A stretch of DNA of 64,000 bases from Pseudomonas monteilii NBRC 103158 = DSM 14164 (GCF_000730605.1 NZ_BBIS01000003.1:124001-188000), one strand, 5' to 3'; counted from the first letter of the stretch, positions 18,841 through 30,322 are shown. Notes: a model not told the origin generated them from the sequence alone. Numbers and translations: made by a program.

Positions 18841-19325
18841 TGCAAAACCGCACCCTGGAAATCGGTGTCGGCCTGTTCCTCCTGGCCGGGATCCTGGCGC
18901 TGCTGCTGCTGGCCCTGCGTGTCAGCGGGCTGTCAGCCAGCCCGAGCAGCGATACCTATAAAGTTTATGCCTACTTCGACAATATCGCCGGTTTGACGGT
19001 CAGAGCTAAAGTGACCATGGCCGGTGTGACGATCGGCAAGGTTACCGCCATCGATCTGGACCGTGACTCCTACACCGGTCGGGTGACGCTGCAGCTGGAC
19101 AAGTCGGTGGACAACCTGCCGACCGACTCCACGGCCTCGATCCTGACCGCCGGCTTGCTTGGCGAGAAGTACATCGGCATCAGCGTGGGCGGCGAAGACC
19201 AGGTGCTCAAGGACGGCGCGACCATCCACGACACCCAGTCGGCACTGGTGCTGGAAGATCTGATTGGCAAGTTCCTGCTCAACTCCGTTGGCAAGGAACC
19301 GAAAGAAGCGCAACCGGCTAATTAA
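18840..19325 (+). CDS. mlaD: Mla substrate-binding protein MlaD (MCE domain, Ttg2C)
   Basis: A 161-residue protein with one N-terminal membrane helix (VGLFLLAGILALLLLALRV) and a single MCE domain (YFDNIAGLTVRAKVTMAGVTIGKV). It forms a hexameric periplasmic ring on MlaE that guides phospholipid. It overlaps mlaE by one base. Confidence 0.95.
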   Translation: MQNRTLEIGVGLFLLAGILALLLLALRVSGLSASPSSDTYKVYAYFDNIAGLTVRAKVTMAGVTIGKVTAIDLDRDSYTGRVTLQLDKSVDNLPTDSTASILTAGLLGEKYIGISVGGEDQVLKDGATIHDTQSALVLEDLIGKFLLNSVGKEPKEAQPAN

Positions 19326-19334
19326 GGAGTTTCC

Positions 19335-19982
19335 ATGATTTCGATCCTGCGACGTGGCCTGCTGGTCCTGCTGGCGGCTTTCCCTCTGATGGCCCTGGCC
19401 GCGCAGTCGCCGCACGACGTGGTGCAGAGCACCACCACCGAGCTGCTGAGTGAGCTCAAGGCCAACAAGGAGCAGTACAAGTCCAACCCGCAAGCTTTCT
19501 ACGACACCCTTGACCGGATCCTCGCGCCGGTGGTCGATGCCGACGGTATTTCCAAAAGCATCATGACCGTCAAGTACTCGCGCAAAGCCACGCCCGAGCA
19601 GATGCAGCGCTTCCAGGAAAACTTCAAGCGCAGCCTGTTCCAGTTCTACGGTAACGCGCTACTGGAGTACAACAACCAGGGTATCGTCGTAGACCCGGCC
19701 AAAGCCGATGACGGCAAGCGCGCTTCCGTAGGTATGAAGGTCACCGGCAACAATGGCGCCGTATACCCGGTGCAGTACACCCTGGAAAACCTGGGTGGCG
19801 AATGGAAAGTGCGTAACGTCATCGTCAACGGCATCAACATCGGCAAGCTGTTCCGCGACCAGTTCGCCGATGCCATGCAGCGCAACGGCAACGACCTGGA
19901 CAAGACCATCGATGGCTGGGCCGGTGAAGTGGCAAAGGCCAAGCAGGCTGCCGACAGCTCGCCAGAGAAGACCGTCAAATGA
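19335..19982 (+). CDS. mlaC: periplasmic phospholipid-binding protein MlaC (Ttg2D)
   Basis: A 215-residue exported protein. Residues 1-23 are a Sec signal peptide (LLVLLAAFPLMALAAQS), followed by the MlaC fold (SPHDVVQSTTTELLSELKANKEQY). It shuttles phospholipid between the outer-membrane MlaA and MlaFEDB. AAGGAG at 19324-19329 supports ATG 19335. The stop overlaps mlaB by 4 bases. Confidence 0.94.
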   Translation: MISILRRGLLVLLAAFPLMALAAQSPHDVVQSTTTELLSELKANKEQYKSNPQAFYDTLDRILAPVVDADGISKSIMTVKYSRKATPEQMQRFQENFKRSLFQFYGNALLEYNNQGIVVDPAKADDGKRASVGMKVTGNNGAVYPVQYTLENLGGEWKVRNVIVNGINIGKLFRDQFADAMQRNGNDLDKTIDGWAGEVAKAKQAADSSPEKTVK

Positions 19983-20281
19983 GTGAGGCCGCTGTAAGCA
20001 TGGCCGAGCCGGGCGTACTGCGCCTGGCTGGCGTGCTGGATTACCGTAGCGGTCCGGTCCTGCGCAAGCAGGGCAAGGCACTGATCGCGGCTTGCCGCGA
20101 GGCGCAGCTGGTGCTGGATTGCTCGGCGGTGCAGCACTCCACTAGCGTAGGTCTGTCGCTGTTGCTGGCATTCATGCGCGATGCCCAAGCGGGTGGCAAG
20201 GGCTGCCAGGTGCGTAACATGCCCGACGACATGCGGGAAATTGCCGAGGTTTATGACCTCGATGAAGTGCTGGCAACCTGA
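19979..20281 (+). CDS. mlaB: STAS domain protein MlaB
   Basis: A 100-residue single STAS domain with the conserved serine/threonine region LDCSAVQHSTSVGLSLLLAFM. MlaB binds MlaF and is needed for ATPase assembly and activity. It overlaps mlaC by four bases and is the last gene before a terminator. Confidence 0.92.
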   Translation: MSEAAVSMAEPGVLRLAGVLDYRSGPVLRKQGKALIAACREAQLVLDCSAVQHSTSVGLSLLLAFMRDAQAGGKGCQVRNMPDDMREIAEVYDLDEVLAT

Positions 20282-20300
20282 TGGCCCAGCGCGGATGATG

Positions 20301-20351
20301 GCCCCTCGGTCAGCGAAACCCTCGTTGGGCTTCGCAGGCGAGGGGCTTTTT
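20301..20351 (+). terminator. terminator after the mla operon
   Basis: GCCCCTCG (20301-20308) pairs with CGAGGGGC (20339-20346), with a 30-base loop able to pair internally, followed by TTTTTT. It separates mlaB from ibaG. Confidence 0.8.
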
Positions 20352-20398
20352 TGTATGATGGCCGACCCGTGCGCATCGGGCGCCGATTGAGGTTGAGC

Positions 20399-21927
<1,529 letters not shown>

Positions 21928-21967
21928 TAGCCCGAAGGTGCATGGACGCACCCTTTGAATTGAATGC

Positions 21968-21988
21968 GGCCAGGTCGATGACCTGGCC
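21968..21988. repeat. palindrome in the murA-hisG gap
   Basis: Perfect 9-bp inverted repeat GGCCAGGTC / GACCTGGCC with a 3-base centre, 30 bases before hisG. There is no T-tract, so it is either a partial transcript-processing or attenuating hairpin or a binding site. Confidence 0.5.
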
Positions 21989-22018
21989 GGCAGCAGCCGC
22001 TTAAGGACCGACGTTCCA

Positions 22019-22654
22019 ATGTTGACCATCGCGCTTTCCAAAGGCCGTATTCTCGACGATACCCTGCCGTTGCTGGCCGAGGCCGGTATCGTGCCGACCG
22101 AGAACCCGGACAAGAGCCGCAAACTGATCATCCCCACCACGCAGGACGACGTGCGCCTGCTGATCGTGCGTGCTACCGACGTGCCGACCTATGTCGAGCA
22201 TGGTGCCGCCGACCTGGGTGTGGCCGGCAAGGACGTGCTGATGGAGTACGGCGGCCAGGGCCTGTATGAGCCTCTGGACCTGCAGATTGCCCAGTGCAAG
22301 CTGATGACGGCTGGCGCGGTTGGCGCTCCTGAGCCCAAGGGCCGCCTGCGCGTGGCCACCAAGTTTGTCAACGTAGCCAAGCGTTACTACGCCGAACAGG
22401 GGCGTCAGGTCGACATCATCAAGCTGTACGGCTCGATGGAGCTGGCACCGCTGATCAACCTCGCCGACAAGATCATCGACGTGGTCGACACCGGCAACAC
22501 CCTGCGTGCCAACGGCCTGGAACCCCAGGAACTGATCGCCACGATCAGCTCGCGCCTGGTGGTCAACAAGGCCTCCATGAAAATGCAGCACGCCCGTATC
22601 CAGAGCCTGATCGACACGCTTCGTCAAGCGGTCGAATCGCGACACCGCGGCTGA
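22019..22654 (+). CDS. hisG: ATP phosphoribosyltransferase, short form HisG
   Basis: A 211-residue HisG-S catalytic subunit ([24 protein letters not shown], later [14 protein letters not shown]). It joins ATP and PRPP in the first step of histidine synthesis. The short form lacks the regulatory C-terminal domain and needs HisZ, which is not in this window. It is followed by hisD and hisC on the same strand. Confidence 0.96.
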   Translation: MLTIALSKGRILDDTLPLLAEAGIVPTENPDKSRKLIIPTTQDDVRLLIVRATDVPTYVEHGAADLGVAGKDVLMEYGGQGLYEPLDLQIAQCKLMTAGAVGAPEPKGRLRVATKFVNVAKRYYAEQGRQVDIIKLYGSMELAPLINLADKIIDVVDTGNTLRANGLEPQELIATISSRLVVNKASMKMQHARIQSLIDTLRQAVESRHRG

Positions 22655-22780
22655 CTCCTGCGCGCGGCCTTCGCTGTCGCGCCCGTCTATCCGCGTCATA
22701 GCCATTTTTCTCGGGTGCCCGCGCGGATGGACTGGTAGCCTAGGGCGCCTGAGCATTCGCTAATAATCGAGGCCCTCGCC

Positions 22781-24106
22781 ATGACCGTGTCCACTGCAAT
22801 TGCCCGTCTCAACGCCGCTGATCCGGATTTCGCCCGACATCTGGATCATCTGCTGAGCTGGGAAAGTGTGTCCGATGACGCGGTCAACCAGCGCGTGCTC
22901 GACATCATCAAGGCCGTGCGTGAGCGCGGTGATGCGGCGCTGGTGGAATTCACCCAGCGTTTCGATGGCGTAGATGCCAAGTCGATTGACGACCTGATCC
23001 TCAATCGTGAACGCCTGGAGCTGGCGCTGACCCGCATTACCCCGGCCCAGCGCGAAGCCCTGGAAACAGCCGCCAATCGCGTGCGCATGTACCACGAGCG
23101 GCAGAAGCAGGATTCCTGGCAGTACACCGAGGCCGACGGCACCGTGCTCGGTCAGAAAGTCACCCCACTGGACCGTGCTGGCCTGTATGTGCCAGGCGGC
23201 AAGGCGTCGTACCCGTCGTCGGTGCTGATGAACGCTATCCCGGCCAAGGTTGCCGGCGTGGCCGAAGTGGTCATGGTGGTACCGACCCCGCGTGGTGAGG
23301 TCAACGAGTTGGTGCTGGCGGCCGCTTGCATTGCCGGTGTCGACCGCGTGTTCACCGTCGGTGGAGCCCAGGCTGTTGCCGCGCTGGCCTACGGTACCGA
23401 AAGCGTGCCGCAGGTGGACAAGATCGTCGGCCCAGGCAACATCTACGTTGCCACTGCCAAGCGCCATGTGTTCGGCCAGGTGGGCATCGACATGATCGCC
23501 GGCCCGTCGGAAATCCTCGTGGTGTGCGACGGCCAGACCGATCCGGACTGGATTGCCATGGACCTGTTCTCCCAGGCCGAGCACGACGAAGACGCCCAGG
23601 CCATTCTGGTCAGCCCGGATGCCGCCTTCCTTGACCGCGTTGCCGCCAGCATCGACAAGCTGATGCCGACCATGGAGCGTGCCGAAATCATCGAGAAGTC
23701 GATCAACGGCCGTGGTGCGCTGATTCAGGTGCGTGACATGCAACAGGCAATGGACGTGGCCAACCGCATTGCGCCGGAACACCTGGAGCTGTCGGTGGCC
23801 GACCCGCAAGCCTGGTTGCCGCACATTCGCCACGCTGGCGCGATCTTCATGGGCCGCCACACCAGCGAAGCGCTGGGCGATTACTGTGCCGGTCCCAACC
23901 ACGTTTTGCCGACCTCCGGTACCGCACGTTTCTCGTCGCCGCTGGGGGTGTATGACTTCCAGAAGCGTTCGTCGATCATTTTCTGCTCCGAGCAGGGTGC
24001 GTCCGAGCTGGGCCACACCGCGTCGATCCTGGCCCGTGGCGAGTCGCTGACCGCCCACGCCCGCAGCGCTGAATACCGTATCCTGACCCAAGAGAAGGGG
24101 AACTAA
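22781..24106 (+). CDS. hisD: histidinol dehydrogenase HisD
   Basis: A 441-residue zinc enzyme that performs the last two oxidations from histidinol to histidine. Visible signatures are [29 protein letters not shown], the dinucleotide and zinc region QAEHDEDAQ, and [27 protein letters not shown] 126-base gap follows hisG and hisC begins one base after its stop. Confidence 0.97.
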   Translation: MTVSTAIARLNAADPDFARHLDHLLSWESVSDDAVNQRVLDIIKAVRERGDAALVEFTQRFDGVDAKSIDDLILNRERLELALTRITPAQREALETAANRVRMYHERQKQDSWQYTEADGTVLGQKVTPLDRAGLYVPGGKASYPSSVLMNAIPAKVAGVAEVVMVVPTPRGEVNELVLAAACIAGVDRVFTVGGAQAVAALAYGTESVPQVDKIVGPGNIYVATAKRHVFGQVGIDMIAGPSEILVVCDGQTDPDWIAMDLFSQAEHDEDAQAILVSPDAAFLDRVAASIDKLMPTMERAEIIEKSINGRGALIQVRDMQQAMDVANRIAPEHLELSVADPQAWLPHIRHAGAIFMGRHTSEALGDYCAGPNHVLPTSGTARFSSPLGVYDFQKRSSIIFCSEQGASELGHTASILARGESLTAHARSAEYRILTQEKGN

Positions 24107-24107
24107 C

Positions 24108-25154
24108 ATGAGTCGATTCTGGAGCCCCTTCGTCAAGGACCTGGTGCCTTACGTGCCGGGCGAGCAGCCCAAGCTGGCCCGTCTGGTCAAGCTCAACACC
24201 AACGAAAACCCCTATGGCCCATCGCCCAAGGCGCTGGAGGCCATGCGCGGTGAGTTGAACGATAACCTGCGCCTTTACCCGGACCCGAACGGTGACCGCC
24301 TCAAGCAAGCGGTGGCCGACTACTACGGCGTCACCCCGGCGCAAGTGTTTGTCGGCAACGGCTCGGATGAGGTGTTGGCGCACATCTTCCACGGCCTGTT
24401 CCAGCACGATGCACCGCTGTTGTTCCCGGACATCAGCTACAGCTTCTACCCGGTCTACTGTGGCCTCTACGGTATTGCCTTCGAGCAGGTGGCGCTGGAC
24501 GAGCAGTTCCAGATCCGCATCGAGGACTACAACAAACCCAACGCCGGCATCATCTTCCCCAACCCCAACGCGCCGACAGGTTGCCTGATGCCGCTGCAGG
24601 CGGTGGAGCAGTTGCTGCAGGCCAACCGTGACTCGGTGGTGGTGGTGGATGAGGCTTACATCGATTTCGGCGGCGAGACGGCCATCAGCCTGGTGGACCG
24701 CTACGACAACCTGCTGGTCACCCAGACGCTGTCGAAGTCGCGCTCGCTGGCTGGCCTGCGGGTTGGCCTGGCGGTGGGGCATCCGGACCTGATCGAGGCA
24801 CTGGAGCGGATCAAGAACAGCTTCAACTCCTACCCGCTGGACCGAGCGGCGATCGTGGGCGCAGCGGTGGCGTTCGAAGACCGTGAGTACTTCGAAGAAA
24901 CCTGCCGTAAAGTGATCGACAGCCGCGAAGCGTTGGTCGGGCAGTTGCAAGCCAAGGGCTTTGAAGTGCTGCCTTCGGCCGCCAACTTCATCTTCGCCCG
25001 CCACCCGCAACAGGATGCCGCCGAACTGGCTGCCCGACTGCGGGAGCAGGGCGTGATCGTGCGTCACTTCAAGCAGGCACGCATTGCCCAGTTCCTGCGC
25101 ATTACCATTGGTACGCCAGAGATGAACCAGGCGTTGCTTGATGCGTTGAACTAA
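24108..25154 (+). CDS. hisC: histidinol-phosphate aminotransferase HisC
   Basis: A 348-residue class II PLP aminotransferase. The Schiff-base lysine is Lys210 in [16 protein letters not shown], preceded by NPNAPTG and DEAYIDF. It converts imidazole-acetol phosphate to histidinol phosphate. It starts one base after the hisD stop and ends before a GC-rich hairpin. Confidence 0.96.
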   Translation: MSRFWSPFVKDLVPYVPGEQPKLARLVKLNTNENPYGPSPKALEAMRGELNDNLRLYPDPNGDRLKQAVADYYGVTPAQVFVGNGSDEVLAHIFHGLFQHDAPLLFPDISYSFYPVYCGLYGIAFEQVALDEQFQIRIEDYNKPNAGIIFPNPNAPTGCLMPLQAVEQLLQANRDSVVVVDEAYIDFGGETAISLVDRYDNLLVTQTLSKSRSLAGLRVGLAVGHPDLIEALERIKNSFNSYPLDRAAIVGAAVAFEDREYFEETCRKVIDSREALVGQLQAKGFEVLPSAANFIFARHPQQDAAELAARLREQGVIVRHFKQARIAQFLRITIGTPEMNQALLDALN

Positions 25155-25163
25155 AGCATTGTC

Positions 25164-25190
25164 GGGCGCGCCTTTGTTAAGAGCGCGCCC
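25164..25190. terminator. convergent hairpin after hisC
   Basis: GGGCGCGC (25164-25171) pairs perfectly with GCGCGCCC (25183-25190) between convergent hisC and the phosphodiesterase gene. The following bases are GGCTTAATAA, so the T-tract is poor. Confidence 0.55.
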
Positions 25191-25193
25191 GGC

Positions 25194-26378
25194 TTAATAA
25201 CTGCTCTCTTCTATGACAAATGCTTTGCCAGCCGGACGGTTACGCACCGCCGCTGGTGTGCCATCGAGCACTAGCACATAGTCGTTCTCCTGCCCCATGC
25301 CTTCGGGGTCGGTCCATTGCCCGTCCTTGGCCGGTACTTGCGCAACCACATGCCCGTTCTTGAGTATTGTCAGGTAGCCGGGAGCATTGCTGTTCCAGCG
25401 TACCCGCCCTTTGGTTTCGTCGACCCGTACCTTGCGCACGCCGGTATCACCCAGCAAGGGTGTGCCATCCAGTAGCCATTCCGGCAGCAGTTTCAGGCCC
25501 ATGTGACGTAACACGGTGGGGGCGACCGAGGTTTGCGCAGGCAGGCTGTACAGGTGGTTCGGCCCAGGGTTTTCCGCTGGAATGCTGGGTTGCGAAAGCT
25601 CCTGGTTCAACGGCTTGTTGCTGGCAATGAAGATGGTTTTTTCCTGCTCCGAAATACCGCCATGCGCTTTGCCCCAGTAATCCCGCCCATGGTCCGTGCT
25701 GACGATCACCAGCCAGTCTTCCTGCGGGTTCAGGCGCTGGCGCTCATCGACCTTGTCCAGCAAATGGCCGATCTGGCTGTCGAGCGTGCGCAACGACTGT
25801 TGATAGCGTTCGCCAAAGCCGCTGTCGTGGCCAGCCTGGTCTGCTTCATCCAGTTGAATGAAGGTAAAGTCGGCGGGTGTATTGTCCAGGATCTGCAGCG
25901 TTCGCTCGATGACGCGTGCATCTGATAAACCACTCTCTCGCACATCGGCGCCGTGGGCGTCTTCCAGCAGGTAGGCCGTGTTCAGCGGTGACCAGCCGAC
26001 CACGCTGGACAGGTAGGCATTCGGCATGGCCAGTCGCAGCCGTTTGAACAGGCTGGGAAACGACGGGTCTACCCGCAATGACTCGGCATTGTTGCTGACG
26101 CCGTGCTTGTTGCTCCAGACACCCGTCAGCAACGTGACCCATCCCGGGCCGCTCAAGGTCGGTTGCTCGCTGGCCTTGCCGTTGATGCCACCCGTATAGG
26201 CCTTGCCGTAATACAGCCGCTGACTCAGGTTGGTGGCATCGCCCAGTTGCAGGTAGTGCTCTAGCTGTACACCGTCGAGGCCGATTAACAAGGCCTTGGG
26301 GCGGCTTGGGTGTCGGGTCGGTTCGCAACCCGGGAGTATGGCCAGAAGCAGCAATAGCAGCAGGCTAGTGAGTCGCAT
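25194..26378 (-). CDS. lipoprotein of the alkaline phosphatase / phosphodiesterase superfamily
   Basis: A 394-residue protein from ATG 26378. It opens with a lipoprotein signal, a long leucine run ending in the lipobox LPGC with Cys18, so it should be membrane anchored outside the cytoplasm. The body is a type I phosphodiesterase / nucleotide pyrophosphatase-like fold: LIGLDGVQ, the nucleophile region TLSGPGWVTLLTGVWSNKHGV, and the metal motif STDHGRDYWGKAHGG. Substrate unknown; phosphate-ester or phosphonate hydrolysis is likely. It stands alone, convergent with hisC and divergent from the GntR gene. Confidence 0.8.
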   Translation of the reverse strand: MRLTSLLLLLLLAILPGCEPTRHPSRPKALLIGLDGVQLEHYLQLGDATNLSQRLYYGKAYTGGINGKASEQPTLSGPGWVTLLTGVWSNKHGVSNNAESLRVDPSFPSLFKRLRLAMPNAYLSSVVGWSPLNTAYLLEDAHGADVRESGLSDARVIERTLQILDNTPADFTFIQLDEADQAGHDSGFGERYQQSLRTLDSQIGHLLDKVDERQRLNPQEDWLVIVSTDHGRDYWGKAHGGISEQEKTIFIASNKPLNQELSQPSIPAENPGPNHLYSLPAQTSVAPTVLRHMGLKLLPEWLLDGTPLLGDTGVRKVRVDETKGRVRWNSNAPGYLTILKNGHVVAQVPAKDGQWTDPEGMGQENDYVLVLDGTPAAVRNRPAGKAFVIEESSY

Positions 26379-26494
26379 GTCAGGACGCCCTTGAAAGTAC
26401 ACCGCGAGCGTTGCAACAACGGGGTTTGTTCACAACTGGCAGAAATGTCAGGTGGTTTGCGGCGTAGGCCGGCCTCCAGTAAGCTTGTGCAAAT

Positions 26495-26505
26495 TCATCG
26501 GATGA
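26495..26505. promoter_or_regulatory. possible operator of the GntR regulator
   Basis: TCATCGGATGA is an 11-base perfect palindrome around a central G, ending 13 bases before the regulator's ATG. The position suits autorepression. No second copy was found. Confidence 0.35.
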
Positions 26506-26518
26506 TTGGTTGAGTGCA

Positions 26519-27169
26519 ATGAATACAGAGCTGACCAAACGTTCCCTGGTTGAGCTTGCTGTGGATCGCATGCGTGAGCGCATCGTGCTTGGCGACTGGC
26601 AGGTCGGCCAGCGACTGCCTACCGAGCCGGAGTTGGCCCTGCAACTGGGCATCAGCCGCAATACCGTGCGCGAAGCCATGCGTGTACTGGCGTTCAGTGG
26701 CCTGGTGGAAATTCGCCAAGGTGACGGTAGTTACCTGCGCACAGCCCAGGACCCGCTGCTTGCGGTGCAGGCGATGTCTCGCTGCAGCGCGGAGCAGGCC
26801 CGGGAAACCCGTCACATCCTCGAAGCCGAAGCCATCGGCTTGGCGGCGCTGCGCCGTACCGATGCCGATCTGCAGGCGCTACGCGATGCGCTGGCCAGCA
26901 GCGCCGGGCACTTTCACGGGGATGTCGATGCTTATGTGGCCTGCGACCTGGTGTTCCACCAGCGGTTGGTCGATGCCGCCCACAACCCGGCGTTAAGCGA
27001 ACTGTATCGCTACTTTTCCGGGGTGGTGGCTGCCGCGCTGCAACGCAACATGGCGACTGTTCCGCGCTGCCAGGCCACGTTCGACCTGCACGGCCAGATC
27101 CTCGAAGCCATCGAACAACGCGACGCGGAGCGGGCCAAGCGCCTGAGCCGCACCCTCATCGAATCCTGA
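26519..27169 (+). CDS. GntR family transcriptional regulator (FadR/FCD subfamily)
   Basis: A 216-residue regulator. The N-terminal winged helix-turn-helix reads RMRERIVLGDWQVGQRLPTEPELALQLGISRNTVREAMRVL, and the C-terminal FCD ligand domain follows (ARETRHILEAEAIGLAALRR, later HQRLVDAAHNPALSELYRYFSG). ATG 26519 is preferred over a TTG at 26510. It lies 13 bases before an MFS carrier gene, so it most likely controls that carrier and itself. The ligand is not predictable. Confidence 0.88.
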   Translation: MNTELTKRSLVELAVDRMRERIVLGDWQVGQRLPTEPELALQLGISRNTVREAMRVLAFSGLVEIRQGDGSYLRTAQDPLLAVQAMSRCSAEQARETRHILEAEAIGLAALRRTDADLQALRDALASSAGHFHGDVDAYVACDLVFHQRLVDAAHNPALSELYRYFSGVVAAALQRNMATVPRCQATFDLHGQILEAIEQRDAERAKRLSRTLIES

Positions 27170-27182
27170 CACCGAGAAGGCC

Positions 27183-28460
27183 ATGGCTGAATCCATCACC
27201 CGCAATACCCTGCCGAACGAGCGGGACCTCGATGAGCTGCTGATCGATGCCGAGGCTGACGACGAGCAGGTGCAGCAGCCTGTAGTGTTACGGCGGCCCT
27301 GGCTGTTGCTGCTGGGCCTGGTGCTGGTGGCCTTGAACCTGCGCCCGGCGTTGTCGAGCATGGCGCCGGTGCTGGGGCTGGTGTCTGAAGGGCTGGGGCT
27401 GAGTGCCTCGCAGGCCGGCTTGCTGACTACCTTGCCGGTGCTGTGCCTGGGGCTGTTCGCCCCGCTGGCACCCCTGCTGGCGCGGCGTTTTGGCAGTGAG
27501 CGGGTGATCCTCGGCATTCTTGTCACGTTGGCGCTCGGTATCGGGGTGCGAAGCGCATTCGGCCCCGTTGGCGTGTTCCTCGGCAGCCTGATGGCTGGGG
27601 CGAGCATTGGCATTATCGGCGTGCTGCTGCCGGGTATCGTCAAGCGCGACTTCCCGCAGCACGCTGGCACGCTGACCGGTGTGTACACCATGGCGTTGTG
27701 CCTGGGCGCCGCCATGGCGGCGGGGGCTACCGTACCGTTGGCCCAGCATTTCGGCGGTAGTTGGGCACTTGGGCTGGGCTTCTGGGTATTGCCGGCCTTG
27801 CTGGCGATGCTGGTGTGGCTGCCACAGGCCCGCCAGGGGCATGGCCTGCACAAGGTGGCTTATCGTGTACGGGGCCTGTGGCGCGATCCGCTGGCCTGGC
27901 AGGTGACCTTGTACATGGGCTTGCAGTCATCGCTGGCTTACATCGTGTTCGGTTGGTTGCCATCGATCCTGATAGGCCGTGGCCTGAGCCCGACCGAGGC
28001 TGGACTGGTGCTGTCGGGGTCGGTGATCGTGCAGCTGGTCAGCTCGCTGAGTGCGCCCTGGCTAGCCACCCGTGGCAAGGACCAACGCCTGGCGATCGTG
28101 CTGGTCATGTTGATTACCCTGGCGGGTCTGTTCGGTTGCCTGTATGCCCCGGTTTCGGGGCTGTGGGGATGGGCCGTGGTGCTGGGCCTGGGGCAGGGCG
28201 GTACTTTTGCATTGGCGCTGACCTTGATCGTGCTGCGTTCGAAAGACGCCCATGTGGCGGCGAACCTGTCGAGCATGGCGCAGGGCGTGGGTTACACCTT
28301 GGCGTCGATGGGGCCGTTTGCGGTGGGGCTGGTGCATGACCTTACCGGGGGCTGGGCCGCGCTGGGGTGGATTTTTGCGGTATTGGGTATTGGTGCCATC
28401 GTGTTCGGGCTGGGTGCCGGGCGGGCGTTGCATGTGCAGGTGACCAGCGAAAAAGTCTGA
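27183..28460 (+). CDS. MFS transporter, CynX/NimT family
   Basis: A 425-residue carrier with about 12 membrane segments after a soluble acidic N-terminus of roughly 38 residues. The first helix LLLGLVLVALNLRPALSSMAPVLG is characteristic of the cyanate/2-nitroimidazole (CynX/NimT) MFS group. The substrate is unknown. It is cotranscribed with the upstream GntR regulator (13-base gap). A truncated REP element follows it. Confidence 0.88.
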   Translation: MAESITRNTLPNERDLDELLIDAEADDEQVQQPVVLRRPWLLLLGLVLVALNLRPALSSMAPVLGLVSEGLGLSASQAGLLTTLPVLCLGLFAPLAPLLARRFGSERVILGILVTLALGIGVRSAFGPVGVFLGSLMAGASIGIIGVLLPGIVKRDFPQHAGTLTGVYTMALCLGAAMAAGATVPLAQHFGGSWALGLGFWVLPALLAMLVWLPQARQGHGLHKVAYRVRGLWRDPLAWQVTLYMGLQSSLAYIVFGWLPSILIGRGLSPTEAGLVLSGSVIVQLVSSLSAPWLATRGKDQRLAIVLVMLITLAGLFGCLYAPVSGLWGWAVVLGLGQGGTFALALTLIVLRSKDAHVAANLSSMAQGVGYTLASMGPFAVGLVHDLTGGWAALGWIFAVLGIGAIVFGLGAGRALHVQVTSEKV

Positions 28461-28477
28461 GACGGGTGATGGCAGTG

Positions 28478-28495
28478 CCGGCCTCTTCGCGGGTA
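28478..28495 (+). repeat. truncated REP element
   Basis: The 18 bases CCGGCCTCTTCGCGGGTA match the first half of the P. putida REP consensus as I remember it; the second half is missing. It is extragenic, 18 bases after the MFS stop, which is typical placement. Confidence 0.6.
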
Positions 28496-28556
28496 CTGGC
28501 ATAAGCCATCGGGGCAGATTATCGTGCTGGTTTCGAGCCCAGGACGGACCTGCCCC

Positions 28557-29033
28557 ATGAGCGACGCCAACCGCGACCTGATCACCCGCTTCTACCAGGC
28601 CTTCCAGCGTCTGGACGCCGAGGCCATGGTGGCCTGCTACAGCGACGATATTGTTTTCAGCGACCCGGTTTTCGGCACCCTGCGCGGCAAGGATGCAGGT
28701 GATATGTGGCGTATGCTCACCCGCCGCGCCAAGAACTTTACCCTGACGTTCGACAGCGTCCGCGCCGATGAGCGCAGTGGCGGCGCGCACTGGGTGGCCA
28801 CCTACCTTTTCACCCAGACCGACCGGGTTGTGGTCAACGACATCCAGGCGCGTTTTGTCATTCGTGATGGGCTGATCTGCCAGCATGACGACACTTTCGA
28901 CCTGTGGCGCTGGTCGCGGCAGGCCTTGGGTATGCCTGGCGTATTGCTGGGCTGGTCGCCGCTGGTGCAGAACAAGGTTCGCCTGCAGGCATTCAAGGGA
29001 TTGCGCGCATTCCAGCAGGCCCAAGGTGAGTGA
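28557..29033 (+). CDS. NTF2-like (SnoaL) fold protein
   Basis: A 158-residue protein whose first 120 residues fit a SnoaL/NTF2-like cone fold: [38 protein letters not shown], then [44 protein letters not shown]. Such proteins may be isomerases, hydrolases or ligand binders, and the substrate is unknown. ATG 28557 gives the natural MSDANRD start. The end overlaps the GIY-YIG frame by 8 bases, suggesting coupling. Confidence 0.8.
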   Translation: MSDANRDLITRFYQAFQRLDAEAMVACYSDDIVFSDPVFGTLRGKDAGDMWRMLTRRAKNFTLTFDSVRADERSGGAHWVATYLFTQTDRVVVNDIQARFVIRDGLICQHDDTFDLWRWSRQALGMPGVLLGWSPLVQNKVRLQAFKGLRAFQQAQGE

Positions 29034-29367
29034 AACCGTCGAATCCGTTGTTGGCAAACCCTGGTATGTCTATCTGGTAAGGGCCGCCAACGGCTCGCTG
29101 TACTGCGGCATCAGCGATGACCCTCAGCGGCGTTTTGCGGCGCACCAGAAGGGGCAGGGCGCCCGCTACTTCAAGACCAGTCCGGCCCAGGCGCTGGTGT
29201 ATGTGGAGCAATGGCCGGATAAAGGCGAGGCTTTGCGTCAGGAGCGGCTGGTAAAGCGGCTGCGCAAATCGGCAAAGGAGGCGCTGGTGGCCTCCTTTAC
29301 CGGCTTTGAGGGGATTAGTCCTTGCGCCGCTTCAACTGATCCACCAGCGTTGTCGGCAGCCCCTTGA
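29026..29367 (+). CDS. GIY-YIG domain protein (YhbQ-like)
   Basis: A 113-residue protein dominated by one GIY-YIG domain: [39 protein letters not shown], then [19 protein letters not shown]. Stand-alone YhbQ proteins are small nucleases with roles proposed in DNA repair. The likely start is GTG 29026, overlapping the NTF2-like gene by 8 bases; no better ATG exists upstream of the domain. The last 53 bases overlap the convergent yejK gene, and its final 20 residues look like non-family tail. Confidence 0.75.
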   Translation: MSETVESVVGKPWYVYLVRAANGSLYCGISDDPQRRFAAHQKGQGARYFKTSPAQALVYVEQWPDKGEALRQERLVKRLRKSAKEALVASFTGFEGISPCAASTDPPALSAAP

Positions 29368-30322
29368 TAATCAGGGTGCCTGCCGCCTCGTCATACTCCA
29401 CTTTGTCGCCTAGCAAGTGTGCCTCGAAGCTGATCGACAGCCCCTCGGCACGCCCGGTGAAGCGGCGGAACTGGTTGAGGGTGCGCTTGTCCGCCGGGAT
29501 TTCTGGCGACAGGCCATAGTCCTTGTTGCGGATGTGGTCGTAGAACGCTTTGGGCCGGTCTTCGTCGATCAGGCTGGACAGCTCTTCCAGCGTTACCGGC
29601 TCGCCCAGTTTGGTCTGGGTGGTGGCGTACTCGACCAGGGTCTGGGTCTTTTCGCGGGCGGACTCTTCCGGCATGTCTTCGCTCTCGACGAAGTCACTGA
29701 AGGCTTTGAGCAGGGTACGGGTTTCGCCTGGGCCATCTACACCTTCCTGGCAGCCGATGAAGTCGCGGAAGTAATCCGAAACTTTCTTGCCGTTCTTGCC
29801 CTTGATGAACGAGATGTACTGCTTGGAGTTCTGGTTGTTCTTCCACTCCGACAGGTTGATGCGTGCCGCCAGGTGCAACTGGCCAAGGTCGAGGTGGCGC
29901 GAAGGCATCACGTCGAGTTCGGCGTTCACCGCTACCCCTTCGCTGTGGTGCAGCAGGGCAATGGCCAGATATTCGGTCATGCCTTGCTGGTAATGGGCGA
30001 ACAGGATATGGCCGCCAGTGGACAGGTTGGACTCTTCCATCAGCTTTTGCAGGTGTTCCACGGCAATGCGGCTGAAGGCGGTAAAGTCTTTTTCTTCGTC
30101 CAGGTACTGCTTCAGCCAGCCGCTCAACGGGTAGGCGCCCGACTCACCGTGGAAAAAGCCCCAGGCCTTGCCTTGTTTGGCGTTATAGCTGTCATTGAGG
30201 TCGGCCAGCAGGTTCTCGATGGCATCAGAGGCGGCCAGTTCGGAGTCGCGAGCATGCAGCACCGCGGGGCTGCCATCAGGCTTTTTGTCGATCAGGTGAA
30301 CGATGCAATGACGGATTGGCAT
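29315..30322 (-). CDS. yejK: nucleoid-associated protein YejK (NdpA)
   Basis: A 335-residue protein from ATG 30322 ([17 protein letters not shown]) with the YejK/NdpA family sequence throughout, including [18 protein letters not shown] and [35 protein letters not shown]. It is found on the bacterial nucleoid; its exact role is unclear. It is divergent from hupN, another nucleoid protein, across a 370-base gap, and its 3' end overlaps the GIY-YIG frame. Confidence 0.9.
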   Translation of the reverse strand: MPIRHCIVHLIDKKPDGSPAVLHARDSELAASDAIENLLADLNDSYNAKQGKAWGFFHGESGAYPLSGWLKQYLDEEKDFTAFSRIAVEHLQKLMEESNLSTGGHILFAHYQQGMTEYLAIALLHHSEGVAVNAELDVMPSRHLDLGQLHLAARINLSEWKNNQNSKQYISFIKGKNGKKVSDYFRDFIGCQEGVDGPGETRTLLKAFSDFVESEDMPEESAREKTQTLVEYATTQTKLGEPVTLEELSSLIDEDRPKAFYDHIRNKDYGLSPEIPADKRTLNQFRRFTGRAEGLSISFEAHLLGDKVEYDEAAGTLIIKGLPTTLVDQLKRRKD

